Assembly: GCA_963828855.1 (NCBI GenBank)
Contig: CAWHGB010000005.1
Coordinates: 286,719 to 350,718, forward strand
Direction of reading: 5' to 3'
Length of the DNA stretch: 64,000 nucleotides
Source: CAVVEQ01 sp963828855
Lineage (GTDB): Bacteria; Chloroflexota; Anaerolineae; Anaerolineales; Anaerolineaceae
The position numbers and the translations under genes are program-made. Positions 25,302-34,532 of the stretch are shown in pieces (within the stretch, counting starts at the first letter, position 1; the number at the start of each line of letters is the position of its first letter). The notes beneath the pieces are model-generated. The model had not been told where the DNA came from and searched no databases. It worked only from the letters and a program-made list of their open reading frames with translations.

Positions 25302-27137
25302 TCATCCCAAACGAATTGCGTCCATGAAGATATTTTGATAATCTTGGACCGTGGTCAATTCAATATATTCGATCGATTCAACCATTTTTTCGGCTTCCAA
25401 TCGTTTTTTATTTGACACTAATAACTCGCGGGCTCCAGAACCCGCTGCGTTCCCGACTTGTTGAAATCGCTCAAAAGGTATTGGCGGAAACATACCGATC
25501 CTCAGCGTGTTTTTTAGATCCAGATATGTACCAAAAGCTCCCGCGACAAGAAATAATTCGACTTCATCCGGTTTAATGTGAGCGTTTTTTAGAAGAACTT
25601 CAATTCCCGACCGGATCGCAGCTTTTGCCAACTGGATTTCATTGATATCTTTCCTGTTTATTGCGATCTCTTGACCAGTTCCACTATTCTCTGGTGGAAC
25701 GAGCATAAACTCAACCATCTCTCCTGAATAATCCAAGCGGTCGTCCGCCTTATTGAGTGTGCCGCGAGAATCGATCAAATTCTCTTTTAGCATTTCAGCG
25801 ACCGTATCCAGAATGCCAGATCCACAGATCCCAACAGCCGGTATATTGTTTATTGTTTGGATCTTTACAGAATCCTTATCGATAAAAACTTTTTCTATTG
25901 CACCTGAAATCGCTCGTACTCCGTTTCGAATATGAGCTCCTTCAAATGCGGGGCCGGATGCACAAGAACATGAATAATGTTTTCCGCGGTGAATGAGACT
26001 GATCTCGGTATTCGTTCCAATATCAAGCGCGATGACAGTTTTATCGCGATGCCTTGCATCCGTTGCCACCAACATCGCAATATGATCGCCTCCTACAAAC
26101 CCGGCGATATTTGGCGGCAAGTAGATATAGGCATTTTTCGCAATGGTGATTCCCGCTTTACTTGCTGGAAAATTCATGGCTTGAAGGCTTGCGGGAGTAT
26201 AAGGAGCGGTTCCAAGTGAATGCACCGGAAGGCCAGTAAAGAGATGATGCATGGCTGTATTTCCCACCATTACACAATCAACTATTTGATCGGAAGTGAT
26301 ACCGATTTGTCTACAGAGATCAGCCAGCAGATCATTTATAGCCTGAACTAAAATTTTCTGTAAGAGTTCAGCCCCTTGTGAGTGCTCATCAGAATATTTG
26401 ATCCGGCTGATTACGTCTTCTCCATACGCAACTTGCGGATTGATAACCCCATTTGAAACCAGGGTTTTACCGGTTTGGAGGTCCACGAGATACCCGGCTA
26501 TCTTGGTTGTACCTATGTCAACAGCATAACCCAATAATTGCTGGTCAGGGGAAATTACAGTTATTATTCCAAATTTGTTCAAAACTATGGAGGCGTTCCC
26601 GTTATTTTCAATAATAATCTTTTGTAGACCCGGAATAAAGTTGAGGGGAATCTCAGCACTCCTTATCCCATTGGTTTCCAGAATTTTACGAACATTTTCC
26701 ATGTCTGATAAATATTCAATTCCATCACGGATGGAGAGAGAGATTTCTACCCGTTCAACAACTGGATCGATCTCGAAATGATTATTAAAACTTTCCAACT
26801 GTAACCTCTGCAGGGTTGCGAGAGATTCGGGGGGAATTTGAACCGTGCAATCAGACAGGATTTGGGTACAGCAGGCAAGTCGAAGCCCGGTATTGATTTC
26901 AGAATTCTGCAATTGTTCAATTTCAACTTCGCTTAGTGGTGAAAACTTTCCAGAGATTGGCTTGACTTTACACATCCCACAGGAACCATTTCCTCCGCAG
27001 ACCGCGGTAACCTCAATCCCTGCCTGTTGGGTAGCGCTAAGAATAGAGGTATTGACTCCGACCCGGACTCTGCGACCAACGGGCTCAAGAGTTACCCAGA
27101 ATTGTGCATTCTCATCATTAGTTCTTATTGAACACAT
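25302..27137 (-). CDS. Corrinoid-protein reductive activator (RACE/RamA-like, 2Fe-2S plus ASKHA domain)
   Basis: 611 residues. An N-terminal plant-type ferredoxin domain has CGGNGSCGMC and a fourth Cys in LACC, the 2Fe-2S ligands. The middle and C-terminal parts form an ASKHA-type domain: LGYAVDIGTTKIAGYLVDLQ, VIALDIGTNTEISLI, VGICGSGILDTVAEML. This is the RACE/DUF4445 family that reduces inactive Co(II) corrinoid protein to Co(I) with ATP. It ends the operon that carries mtaB, mtaC and mtaA, its expected partners. The start overlaps the end of the DUF1638 gene by 13 nt. Intact frame, AT-rich codon use like its neighbours. Confidence 0.9.
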   Translation of the reverse strand: MCSIRTNDENAQFWVTLEPVGRRVRVGVNTSILSATQQAGIEVTAVCGGNGSCGMCKVKPISGKFSPLSEVEIEQLQNSEINTGLRLACCTQILSDCTVQIPPESLATLQRLQLESFNNHFEIDPVVERVEISLSIRDGIEYLSDMENVRKILETNGIRSAEIPLNFIPGLQKIIIENNGNASIVLNKFGIITVISPDQQLLGYAVDIGTTKIAGYLVDLQTGKTLVSNGVINPQVAYGEDVISRIKYSDEHSQGAELLQKILVQAINDLLADLCRQIGITSDQIVDCVMVGNTAMHHLFTGLPVHSLGTAPYTPASLQAMNFPASKAGITIAKNAYIYLPPNIAGFVGGDHIAMLVATDARHRDKTVIALDIGTNTEISLIHRGKHYSCSCASGPAFEGAHIRNGVRAISGAIEKVFIDKDSVKIQTINNIPAVGICGSGILDTVAEMLKENLIDSRGTLNKADDRLDYSGEMVEFMLVPPENSGTGQEIAINRKDINEIQLAKAAIRSGIEVLLKNAHIKPDEVELFLVAGAFGTYLDLKNTLRIGMFPPIPFERFQQVGNAAGSGARELLVSNKKRLEAEKMVESIEYIELTTVQDYQNIFMDAIRLG

Positions 27138-27872
27138 CGGAATATTTTTGTGTCAAAAGTAGGTTCAATGGAATGGTAGGGTGGAATCACGATGAAATCC
27201 GATGACCTACTTTTCCATTCACCATTGAGAAGTTGACGAAACAGAACCAGATCACCCGCCAGTTTTTCAAAAGCCCAACCCCTTTGTTCAGCATCCAGGC
27301 GCACTTTTTCTTGAGACGCTTCATCACGATAGATTTCGGTATCGATAAAAACCGCCCGATTATAGTGTGATTGCCAATTTCCCATCACTTCCATCAGATA
27401 ATCTGCGTTTTCTTTCCCATACTTGATCACAAATTTATCATATTGCTTTGATAATTCTTCGTCAGATATTGGTCCCATGGATGAGAACTTTCTTCTGATC
27501 GTCAGATCGCTCCAGAAAATCCTGCGAATACCAATAAGTCCCTGGATTATTCTCGAATTGTTCCAGGTATCTTCGCGGATCGCCAAGGAGCAGGGAAATA
27601 CAATCGTGCACACAGGGGATCACCAATTGAGTTGAACGGGCTTGTAATCCTGCTGTTGCGTTTCCGCATAAACCATACCCCAGCAGGATCGCATCATAAC
27701 TGCGACCTTCAGCTTGATCAATATGACTTTGAATGGACTCTTTCAGCTTATCGGGCTGGTTGTGTAATCCGCGTTCAATTAATTCAATATCGATGGCAAA
27801 AGGAGAATACGCCGCTGAAAGATAGATCGGGCGGGCAAAAATCTCGCAGGCAATACATAACCGTTTTGTCAA
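27125..27872 (-). CDS. DUF1638 family protein, frameshifted
   Basis: The N-terminal part MTKRLCIACEIFARPIYLSA with DAILLGYGLCGNATAGLQAR and IPCVHDCISLLLGDPRRYLE matches DUF1638, a family repeatedly found beside corrinoid methyltransferase genes in methanogens and anaerobic bacteria. Near 27480 the frame shifts by one base; the rest (SDEELSKQYDKFVIKYGKEN ... ADYLMEVMGNWQSHY ... GDLVLFRQLLNGEW) completes about 248 residues to TAA 27125-27127. Conserved Cys in CIAC and CVHDC hint at metal or corrinoid handling, but the function is not known. It overlaps both neighbours by a few bases, a sign of tight co-translation. Confidence 0.8.
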
Positions 27873-28864
27873 TTGGAATACTCTCGCACCACCCGGTAGA
27901 AAGCGTCCAAATTCTCAACCGGGGTGTGGGGTGGGATATCGCATCCCGAGGAGATAATAAAATTCCTGTATGGTGAAGTGAGATTCATCAAAGCCGATGT
28001 TTGTGCTTCCACTTCAGCGATCGTGCCGCTGTGGAAAATCGCGGTGGGATCCAGATTACCGGCGATGATCACATCACTATCAACCTGTGTTATCGCCTGG
28101 CTGATATCCATTGGAGCGCCAAAATGGAAGATCTCAGCGCCAGCTTCCAGTATTTTCGGCAAATGGGCGATTTTCGCGCCGCAATTATGAAGCACAATCG
28201 TAAAATCGTCAGTTTGGGAATTATCGATGATTTGTTTTACAAAAGCGGATGAATACTTGGCTAATCCTCTCGGTGAGAGCAAGCCAGCGGCAGGTTCAGC
28301 CATGATCACCCCATCGACACCCTGGTCGCGAAAAGCCTGAACGTATCCAAGCAGGAATTGAGTTACCTTCTGCAATAACCTTTCCGTTAGATCGGGATCG
28401 GTCAATGATAATTCCAGGATTTCACTTACCCCAAATAATCGGCCAGCCAGCGAGAAAGGGCCGATGACACCACCTAAAACGGGAAGACCATTTGCCTGGG
28501 CGACCAAATTTTGAGCGGTCTGTAAATGGACGGAGGTGCGCATATCTCCGGCTGATGGAACGGCTAGCCGGTCGATTTCTTCGGCGGATGCGACCAGGCG
28601 GCCAATCACGGTTGGGATGTCATCGTCTGGCATTCTTATTTCGCACCCGAACGTTTCCGCCTCTGCACTCAGGTCCATGGCGGTCAGCATGACTTGAGTA
28701 TTGAATCGTTCGTGCAAGGCGAGCACCGCATCAGTTTGATGTTGGGTGCTCGTCACAGCGTCTTTTACAGACGCGCCTGTGATCTCAAGACCCGCGTAGA
28801 CACCTATGGGCATCGGGATTCGGGAGGTCGATTCAAGGATTAATCTACCAAATGCAGATCTCAA
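27869..28864 (-). CDS. mtaA: UroD-family methylcobamide methyltransferase (MtaA-like)
   Basis: 331 residues of the uroporphyrinogen-decarboxylase fold as used by MtaA/MtbA. PVLGGVIGPFSLAGRLFGVS and DGVIMAEPAAGLLSP are family blocks. The zinc ligands of MtaA are all visible: His-x-Cys in IVLHNCGAK and a later Cys in ISSGCDIPPHTP. In methanogens MtaA moves methyl from the corrinoid protein to CoM; in a bacterium the acceptor is more likely tetrahydrofolate, an inference. It lies four bases after the corrinoid protein gene. Intact frame. Confidence 0.85.
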   Translation of the reverse strand: MRSAFGRLILESTSRIPMPIGVYAGLEITGASVKDAVTSTQHQTDAVLALHERFNTQVMLTAMDLSAEAETFGCEIRMPDDDIPTVIGRLVASAEEIDRLAVPSAGDMRTSVHLQTAQNLVAQANGLPVLGGVIGPFSLAGRLFGVSEILELSLTDPDLTERLLQKVTQFLLGYVQAFRDQGVDGVIMAEPAAGLLSPRGLAKYSSAFVKQIIDNSQTDDFTIVLHNCGAKIAHLPKILEAGAEIFHFGAPMDISQAITQVDSDVIIAGNLDPTAIFHSGTIAEVEAQTSALMNLTSPYRNFIISSGCDIPPHTPVENLDAFYRVVREYSN

Positions 28865-28868
28865 GAGG

Positions 28869-29511
28869 TTAACCCTTACCCATCAAACGGCTTGCGATTA
28901 CGGCAGCCTGACTGGCATCCGGAGCGTACCCATCCGCGCCAATATCATCCGCATATTTCTGGGAAATTGGAGCTCCGCCAATTAGAACCTTTACCTCATT
29001 TCTCACTCCATTTTCCTCGAGAAAACGCATTGTTTTATCCATATTTGCCATGGTTGTTGTCAGCAGCGCTGACATACCCACAATATCCGGTTTGTGAGTA
29101 TTGATCGCTTCCAGGAATTTTTCCGGGGAAACATCCGTACCCGAGATCAAAGATCTGAAATCCCGAACCTTCCAGCATCATGCTTACGAGGTTTTTTCCA
29201 ATATCATGGAGATCACCTTTAACCGTACCGATGACCACTTTTCCAATCGGTTTAATATCCTGGGCGATCAGGAAAGGGCGCAAGATGATCATCCCGGATT
29301 GCATGGCTCGCGCGGATATCAACATTTCCGGCACAAAATATTCGCCATCTTCGAACAATTGCCCCACTTCTTTCATCGCAGCGATCAATCCATTATTTAA
29401 AATTGTCTCTGCATCAGTCCCGTTATCCAGGGCAAGTTGAACTTTTTCTTTTACCTCACTGGCATTACCGTTCAATACTGCAGCATAAACTTCCTGTACG
29501 AGATTTTCCAT
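28869..29511 (-). CDS. mtaC: Methyltransferase corrinoid protein (MtaC-like), frameshifted
   Basis: The N-terminal helical cap (MENLVQEVYAAVLNGNASEV ... KEVGQLFEDGEYFVPEMLIS) is followed by a cobalamin-binding domain with the base-off motif GTVKGDLHDIGKN (DxHxxG), where His ligates cobalt. A one-base shift near 29145 interrupts the chain; the remainder (VGMSALLTTTMANMDKTM ... VLIGGAPISQKYADDIGADG) gives the SxL and GG motifs that hold the cofactor tail. Repaired length about 213 residues is standard. It accepts a methyl group from MtaB and passes it to MtaA. Confidence 0.9.
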
Positions 29512-29665
29512 TTCTCCTCCGTTTTTTTGTATATTCTCAATACCAAGATTATTAGATGATTAAATGAATCTTACCTTACCTATGCTCGGTTTTTCGCGGT
29601 CGAATAATCGGGATAAGCATTCATATTAATTGCGTTGATAAATCGTTAGGATTCAATCATTAGCC

Positions 29666-31064
29666 CTAATCCATGATTTCATATTCTGTTAATCGAACCT
29701 TGCCGCGGTCAATATTGGGTAGTACAGATTGGACGAACTCATTTTCATCCTCGGGGAGCAGATCAGACTTTTTCGATAAATTATCTAACCAACGCAGCTC
29801 ATGTTTTGAAAAGGATAAATCGCCTTTATTTACCGCTTCCCTGAGTTTAATCTATTGTGACCTGCGCGGCTTTTCGGGTTCGCAGGTAAGCGCTAGGTTC
29901 GCCGATGATCTCTTTTGCTATTTGCAAAACAATGTCCGGTTTAAGCACAAAGGCCTGCGGATCCAGCTTCGCGTCGGATTCCACACACCAATCACGAAGA
30001 TTTAATGCTGCTTTACGACCATGACTCGATGCGGCATTCATCAAACGGGTGGCATAGATCAATTGCTCAACAGAAACTGTTGGAGCCATTCCCCCAAGAA
30101 GTTTAATATTATTTACAGATTCATTGCTCCATAAATCGGGTACAGCTTTGGCGATATTGCCGATAGGCGAGAGATGTGCCACGGCAGCCTCGGCACCTTC
30201 CAGGCTTATGGGGAAACCGGTAATTGCCTTTATGTATGGGCCTTCATAAGCGCAATCTTTATTAGGTCCGATCGCGCCTTGTTCAAATGCGATCAGGCTG
30301 CGGGGAACGGTCATCACCCGAATCAATGCTGCCCAGACTCTGGGGATGAAATGCTGCTCAGCCAGGACCATTGCTGTATTCGCAAAACCGCAAGCAGAAT
30401 CACCGGCAGGTATGATTCCGTATCGGTTGCTAATTTCCACGATATTTCGCCAGAGGTAGGTCATGTCACGGCTTCCAAGGATTGCAAGCGCGAAAACTGA
30501 TTGATCCAGGTCGCCATTCAGGATTGCGTCATCATGGATTTCTTTCCCCCCGGTTGATTCTATTGAAAAAAAATCCGCTCCCGCCTGCGCGCAGAGCTCA
30601 AAACTGCGGTACATTTTTTCCACAAATTCACCGCTGCGCTGAATCGGTGGTCGTGTGAATTCCCGGATATCATTCGGGGTGACCCTCAACGCGGTTTTTA
30701 TCCCGGATTTTTCTTGAACATCATCCAATGTATCTTTGAGGATTTTAGTGATATCCGCCCCCCATTCCGGCGTCAAAGTGAGATCAGGGAGAAGTTCAAA
30801 CTCAACCACCAATCCGGGAGCATTGAGTTCAACAGCCCGTTTGGATGCCTCAGTGATCATTTGGGTATATTCTTTCCGGACGTCCGGCATGGACTTCGCG
30901 TCCACGATCATTCCAGGCAAGGTGAAATTCAGCTCTGGATAAACCAATCCCCCACCTATCGAAATGCCATTCTTTAGTGTGACGGGGTTGGGACAAGTCC
31001 CGTAGATAAAGGATTCCGAATCTTGAATTGCTAAACCAGGAAAACTTGGCATGTTAATATTCAC
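29666..31064 (-). CDS. mtaB: Methanol:corrinoid methyltransferase MtaB-like, late frameshift
   Basis: The protein follows archaeal and acetogen MtaB over its length: GLVYPELNFTLPGM, FFSIESTGGKEIHDDAI, IIPAGDSACGFANTAMV, VPRSLIAFEQGAIGPNKDCA and YIKAITGFPISLEG. The three zinc ligands known for MtaB appear to be kept: Glu in SIESTGGKE, Cys in GDSACGFAN and Cys in GPNKDCAYE. As written it stops at 29847, but in another frame the usual C-terminal extension (GDLSFSKHELRWLDNLSKKS and on) runs to TAG 29666-29668, giving about 465 residues, the normal length. First gene of the operon. No in-frame amber codon, so it is not a pyrrolysine MttB. Substrate methanol is the best guess; other O-methyl substrates are not excluded. 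Confidence 0.88.
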
Positions 31065-31180
31065 AAATCCTTTCTTAGATTATGAATCCCAAATGGCTGC
31101 GTTCGTTCGCTTTTAGCTTTTAGAGCGGAAAAGTGAAACAGCATAACATCTAATCACATTAGTCAACTTGTGATATGAAT

Positions 31181-31208
31181 ATTATATATAATAAGACAAC
31201 GTTGTCAA
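31181..31208 (-). promoter_or_regulatory. Consensus promoter of the mta operon with overlapping LacI-type operator
   Basis: On the minus strand TTGACA (31203-31208), a 16-nt spacer and TATAAT (31181-31186) form a perfect promoter. The 12-bp palindrome GACAACGTTGTC at 31195-31206 overlaps the -35 box, so a bound repressor would block polymerase. It lies in the roughly 300-nt gap (31065-31364) between mtaB and the divergent LacI gene; the rest of the gap is AT-rich leader. Confidence 0.85.
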
Positions 31209-31364
31209 TCACTGAATATCTTTTTGGGCGACAAAAAACCAAAATGAAAGGAACAAATAGAGTTTACATTTTCTGTTCGATATATAATTATTTGTCGAAT
31301 CCAGGTGAGTGATAGCTCAGAAATTACATATGTAAATGAACAATCTAGACAAAAAAGGTTCTAA

Positions 31365-32390
31365 ATGCCTGTTACCATAAAAGATGTTGCCCGCCTGGCT
31401 GACTGTTCGATAAAGACAGTCTCGCGGGTAATTAATAATGAAGCTCATGTTTCCGAACAGGCGCGCAATCGTGTGCAGACTGCAATCCGCGCGAGCGGTT
31501 ATTCCCCAAATCTTGCCGCACGCCGCCTCGTTCAACAGAAATCATTTGCGGTCTGCATATTGGTTTACCCGGGTTTTATGCAGCCAACATCTGCTGTGCT
31601 TACCCGACTATTAGACCTGACTTACGAAGAAAACTATGATCTATTTCTCCAGACATATTACCCTCCTTTTCCCCGCTCCCGAAGGAAACTATCGGATTTT
31701 GTGAGCGGGCGAAGGTTCGATGGATATATAACCACTCCACCATGCGAAGCTGATGGATTCATTGTGAGTTTGCTGGAGACTTACAAAATACCCCTTGTTC
31801 AAATCAATCCCTGGATTCAAGAAACTGCAGATGAAGAAAACCAATTGTTCGTTGCATCCGAAGATAATCTTGGAGCTCAGTTGGCTGTAACCCATTTGTT
31901 GGGTTTAGGACATCGACGCATAGCATTTCTCAAGGGGCCGAAGAACATGCGCGCCGCACTTCATCGATTCACCGGTTTTAATTTTGCCATGAATGAAGCT
32001 GGATTGGACGTAAATCCGGAGTACCTTCAGGATAGCGAATTCACTTTTGATGGTGGTTACACCGCCGCCCAAATTCTGATGCGTTTACCTGTTCCCCCAA
32101 CAGCGATATATGCTGGAAGCGATGAATCTGCCCAGGGGGCTTTATTTGCTGCCCAGGAAGCAGGTGTTAATGTGCCGGGTGAACTCTCGATTTGTGGGCA
32201 CGATGATTTACTTTCATCGGCCCGCACCTGGCCAGGATTAACAACAATTCATCAACCCATTGAGGATTTACTTGAACAAGCACTCAAGCTTCTTTTCAAC
32301 AAGCTAAAGGGAAGCGAATTTTCGATGGATTCTGTGATCCTTTCCCCGAGATTGGTCGTGAGAGGATCGACAGACACACCGAACAGGTAG
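31365..32390 (+). CDS. LacI-family transcriptional regulator
   Basis: 341 residues. The N-terminal headpiece MPVTIKDVARLADCSIKTVS then RVINNEAHVSEQARNRVQTA, with the hinge LAARRLVQQKS, is textbook LacI. The C-terminal periplasmic-binding-like domain has THLLGLGHRRIAFLKGP and ELSICGHDDLLSSARTWPGL followed by TTIHQP. It is divergent from mtaB, and its likely operators are the GACAACGTTGTC palindrome in the shared gap and the near-copy at 43215-43226. The effector is unknown; as a LacI protein with a sugar-type pocket it probably senses the carbohydrate imported by the 43-38 kb transporter. Intact frame. Confidence 0.92.
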   Translation: MPVTIKDVARLADCSIKTVSRVINNEAHVSEQARNRVQTAIRASGYSPNLAARRLVQQKSFAVCILVYPGFMQPTSAVLTRLLDLTYEENYDLFLQTYYPPFPRSRRKLSDFVSGRRFDGYITTPPCEADGFIVSLLETYKIPLVQINPWIQETADEENQLFVASEDNLGAQLAVTHLLGLGHRRIAFLKGPKNMRAALHRFTGFNFAMNEAGLDVNPEYLQDSEFTFDGGYTAAQILMRLPVPPTAIYAGSDESAQGALFAAQEAGVNVPGELSICGHDDLLSSARTWPGLTTIHQPIEDLLEQALKLLFNKLKGSEFSMDSVILSPRLVVRGSTDTPNR

Positions 32391-32545
32391 CATTATTAAT
32401 AATAAAACCATTTCAAAAGTCATTACTTCGTAGAGCAGTCATTTGTGATTCGGAAAAAATAAAGATAGACAGAAAATATGGAAAAGGGCTGATAATCATC
32501 TAGCTGAAACCATCGAATAATTCTTTGAAAGACCAATGGTGAATT

Positions 32546-33368
32546 TCACTGTTCACCCATTTTTTGGATGCCAACCGAAACTACGACCTCATCAGCATCA
32601 GTCACAAAGAAACTTAACGAAATAATATTTCCATTAATTTGATAATAGTGAGTGTTCTGGGTTTCATCGAATTTATTTAAGGGGTATGCTCCGTCCAATC
32701 CACGAATAATATTGTTAAAATCTTCTTCTGTGCCATCAAAGATGAATGCACGAGAAAATATCGGGATATTTGGATAAGCGTAATCATCCAAATTGTCGTA
32801 CCGATAACGCACGTACCCACCAAACGTATCACCTGAAATGAGATCTTTGATCTCGGGGATTTTCGACTAATTCTTCTATTGGGAATGCGTTTTCCAACTG
32901 TTTTTTCACTTTTTCCGCATTCATGGCATCTAGGGTTAGTTCTATTTCAAAGACACGGGCGACAGGGGAGTAATAGTTTTGGACTTGAACAACTTGGCCA
33001 TTTTCTTCTGCGGTGATGTTCAGACTCGTTTCATCATTTCTGCCGGTTTCCCTGGCTCCTGGGAGGGCCAGGAAAAAGCTGCGCGCATCCTCCACGCTTT
33101 TTTGCGAAGCATAAGTAACGACCATTTTGTTGGATCTTTTGTTATATGAAAAGGCGGAATTCTGAAAAAAATCATTTCCAAACAATCCCACACTCTTGTC
33201 AACATATTGCTCAATCCAGGTGGATTTCGAGAAGTCGATCTTCTCAACAATGTTTTCAGGTGTCACAGGTGTATATTTTGGAATTATTACGAATATTATG
33301 ATGGCAACAATTGCGAAGAACAACACAATTGAAAGCAGGATGTATTTCTTATTATTGTTGTTTTCCAT
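32546..33368 (-). CDS. Hypothetical membrane-anchored protein, frameshifted
   Basis: Not recognised. ATG 33366-33368 follows GGAGAGAATA. One N-terminal helix (KKYILLSIVLFFAIVAIIIF) is followed by an extracytoplasmic region without Cys motifs. As written, the first frame ends at 32829 after ELVENPRDQ; a one-base shift in the CCCC near 32865 joins it to IPEIKDLISGDTFGGYVRYR and on to 32546, giving about 274 residues. Two similar-looking segments (FFLALPGARETGRNDETSLN and YQINGNIISLSFFVTDADEV) may be repeated alpha-beta units. It lies between the LacI gene and an aldolase with no obvious tie to either. Confidence 0.6.
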
Positions 33369-33443
33369 TATTCTCTCCAAGGTCCAAATAATAATCCATT
33401 AATGACGCTTCGCTCTAATAGGAACATGTTTTCGTACGGTTTT

Positions 33444-34355
33444 CTAATGATATTCCACCGCCCGTCCTTTGCTGATCAAGAAATCCGTAATTTTCGCCTC
33501 AACAACTTTTTGAACCGCAAGTGCTCCCCGGTCTACTTCGGTTTTATCAATTGAGCTCATTTCTGATTCTGAAAGCCGAGTTTCGAACTTCAGAACTGAA
33601 TAAAGGGCTACTTCGAGATCGGTGGCGATATTTATCTTGCTTACCCCACCACCGGGTAATTGTATGGCGGCTTTGATCATCCCGGCGGGTGTACCTGAAC
33701 CACCGTGCAGCACAAGGTGGACCCGGGTTTGCTCTCGAATCGCCCGTAGCCGTTCGAGGTCGATCCTGGGTTGTTTTACTAGATAAGCCCCATGGGCTGT
33801 GCCGATTGAAATGGCAAGAGCGTCCACGCCGGTTTGTCGAACAAATTCGCCTGCTTCTTTCGGATCAGTAAATAGTTCATCGTCATTCTCATTCTCTATC
33901 GAATCACCAGCAGCAATTCTGCCAAGCTCCGCTTCTACGGATACACCTCTGGCATGAGCGTAAGCAACCACTTCCCGCGTAGTTGAAATATTATCCCGAA
34001 ACTCTTTTGCAGAAGCATCGATCATCACTGATGTAAAACCACACGAGATTGCTTCTTCGATAATTGCAAAATTCTTGGTATGGTCCAGGTGCAATCCCAG
34101 GGGAATGGACGGTTTCTCTTCCTTTACTGAATTCCAGAAATGTTCAGCGAAATGGGTGACAGATAATTTGTACAGTTCCAGCTCCACCTGGGCGATCTGA
34201 ACAATTACAGGCGATTGCATTTGTTCTCCACCACGCAAAACAGCCGAAATCATCGCTGTATACCTGGGGTTAAATGCACCTACCGCAAATTTGCCGCGCT
34301 CTGCTGCCGAAAGCAAGTATGGCAAAAGAAAAACATTAGCAGGTTTAATAAACAT
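33444..34355 (-). CDS. Class II fructose/tagatose-bisphosphate aldolase family protein
   Basis: 303 residues from ATG 34355, preceded by GGAG at five bases. Zinc ligands of class II aldolases are visible: His in LHLDHTKNF, His in SIGTAHGAYL, and His in LVLHGGSGTP, with the phosphate-binding GGVSKINIATDLEVAL. Other marks are KFAVGAFNPRYTAMISAVL and GFTSVMIDASAKEF. It cleaves a keto-sugar bisphosphate or monophosphate to dihydroxyacetone phosphate and an aldehyde; the precise sugar is unknown. It is divergent from the LsrF-like gene and probably acts on the phosphorylated product of the LyxK-like kinase. Intact frame. Confidence 0.88.
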   Translation of the reverse strand: MFIKPANVFLLPYLLSAAERGKFAVGAFNPRYTAMISAVLRGGEQMQSPVIVQIAQVELELYKLSVTHFAEHFWNSVKEEKPSIPLGLHLDHTKNFAIIEEAISCGFTSVMIDASAKEFRDNISTTREVVAYAHARGVSVEAELGRIAAGDSIENENDDELFTDPKEAGEFVRQTGVDALAISIGTAHGAYLVKQPRIDLERLRAIREQTRVHLVLHGGSGTPAGMIKAAIQLPGGGVSKINIATDLEVALYSVLKFETRLSESEMSSIDKTEVDRGALAVQKVVEAKITDFLISKGRAVEYH

Positions 34356-34427
34356 AAACACTCCATTCTCTAATCATTTATTTTTATTCCCTTCTGTCTT
34401 CACTTAAAGGATCAAGGTGAATTATAG

Positions 34428-34437
34428 TTGACAACGT
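34428..34437. promoter_or_regulatory. Possible LacI operator half-site between aldolase and LsrF-like genes
   Basis: TTGACAACGT here repeats the left half of the mta operator, and the right half is degenerate (AAGAC instead of TGTC). It lies in the divergent gap 34356-34532. A TTATAT sequence 17 nt downstream could be a -10 box for the plus strand. Weak evidence. Confidence 0.35.
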
Positions 34438-34532
34438 AAGACATTCAAATTTATATGAAGTATAATGATTATCTCAGAAATTGATATACCGAATTTATAT
34501 CAACCCTTAATACTCCAGGAGAAAGAAGAAAA

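Noticed and set aside
29666..31064. Pyrrolysine-containing trimethylamine methyltransferase (MttB)
   Set aside because: No in-frame amber codon in the body, and motif order and zinc ligands fit methanol methyltransferase MtaB much better. The TAG at 29666 comes after the complete C-terminal extension.
34428..34445. Full LacI operator upstream of the LsrF-like gene
   Set aside because: Only the left half matches; the right half is degenerate, so it is listed as a possible half-site only.
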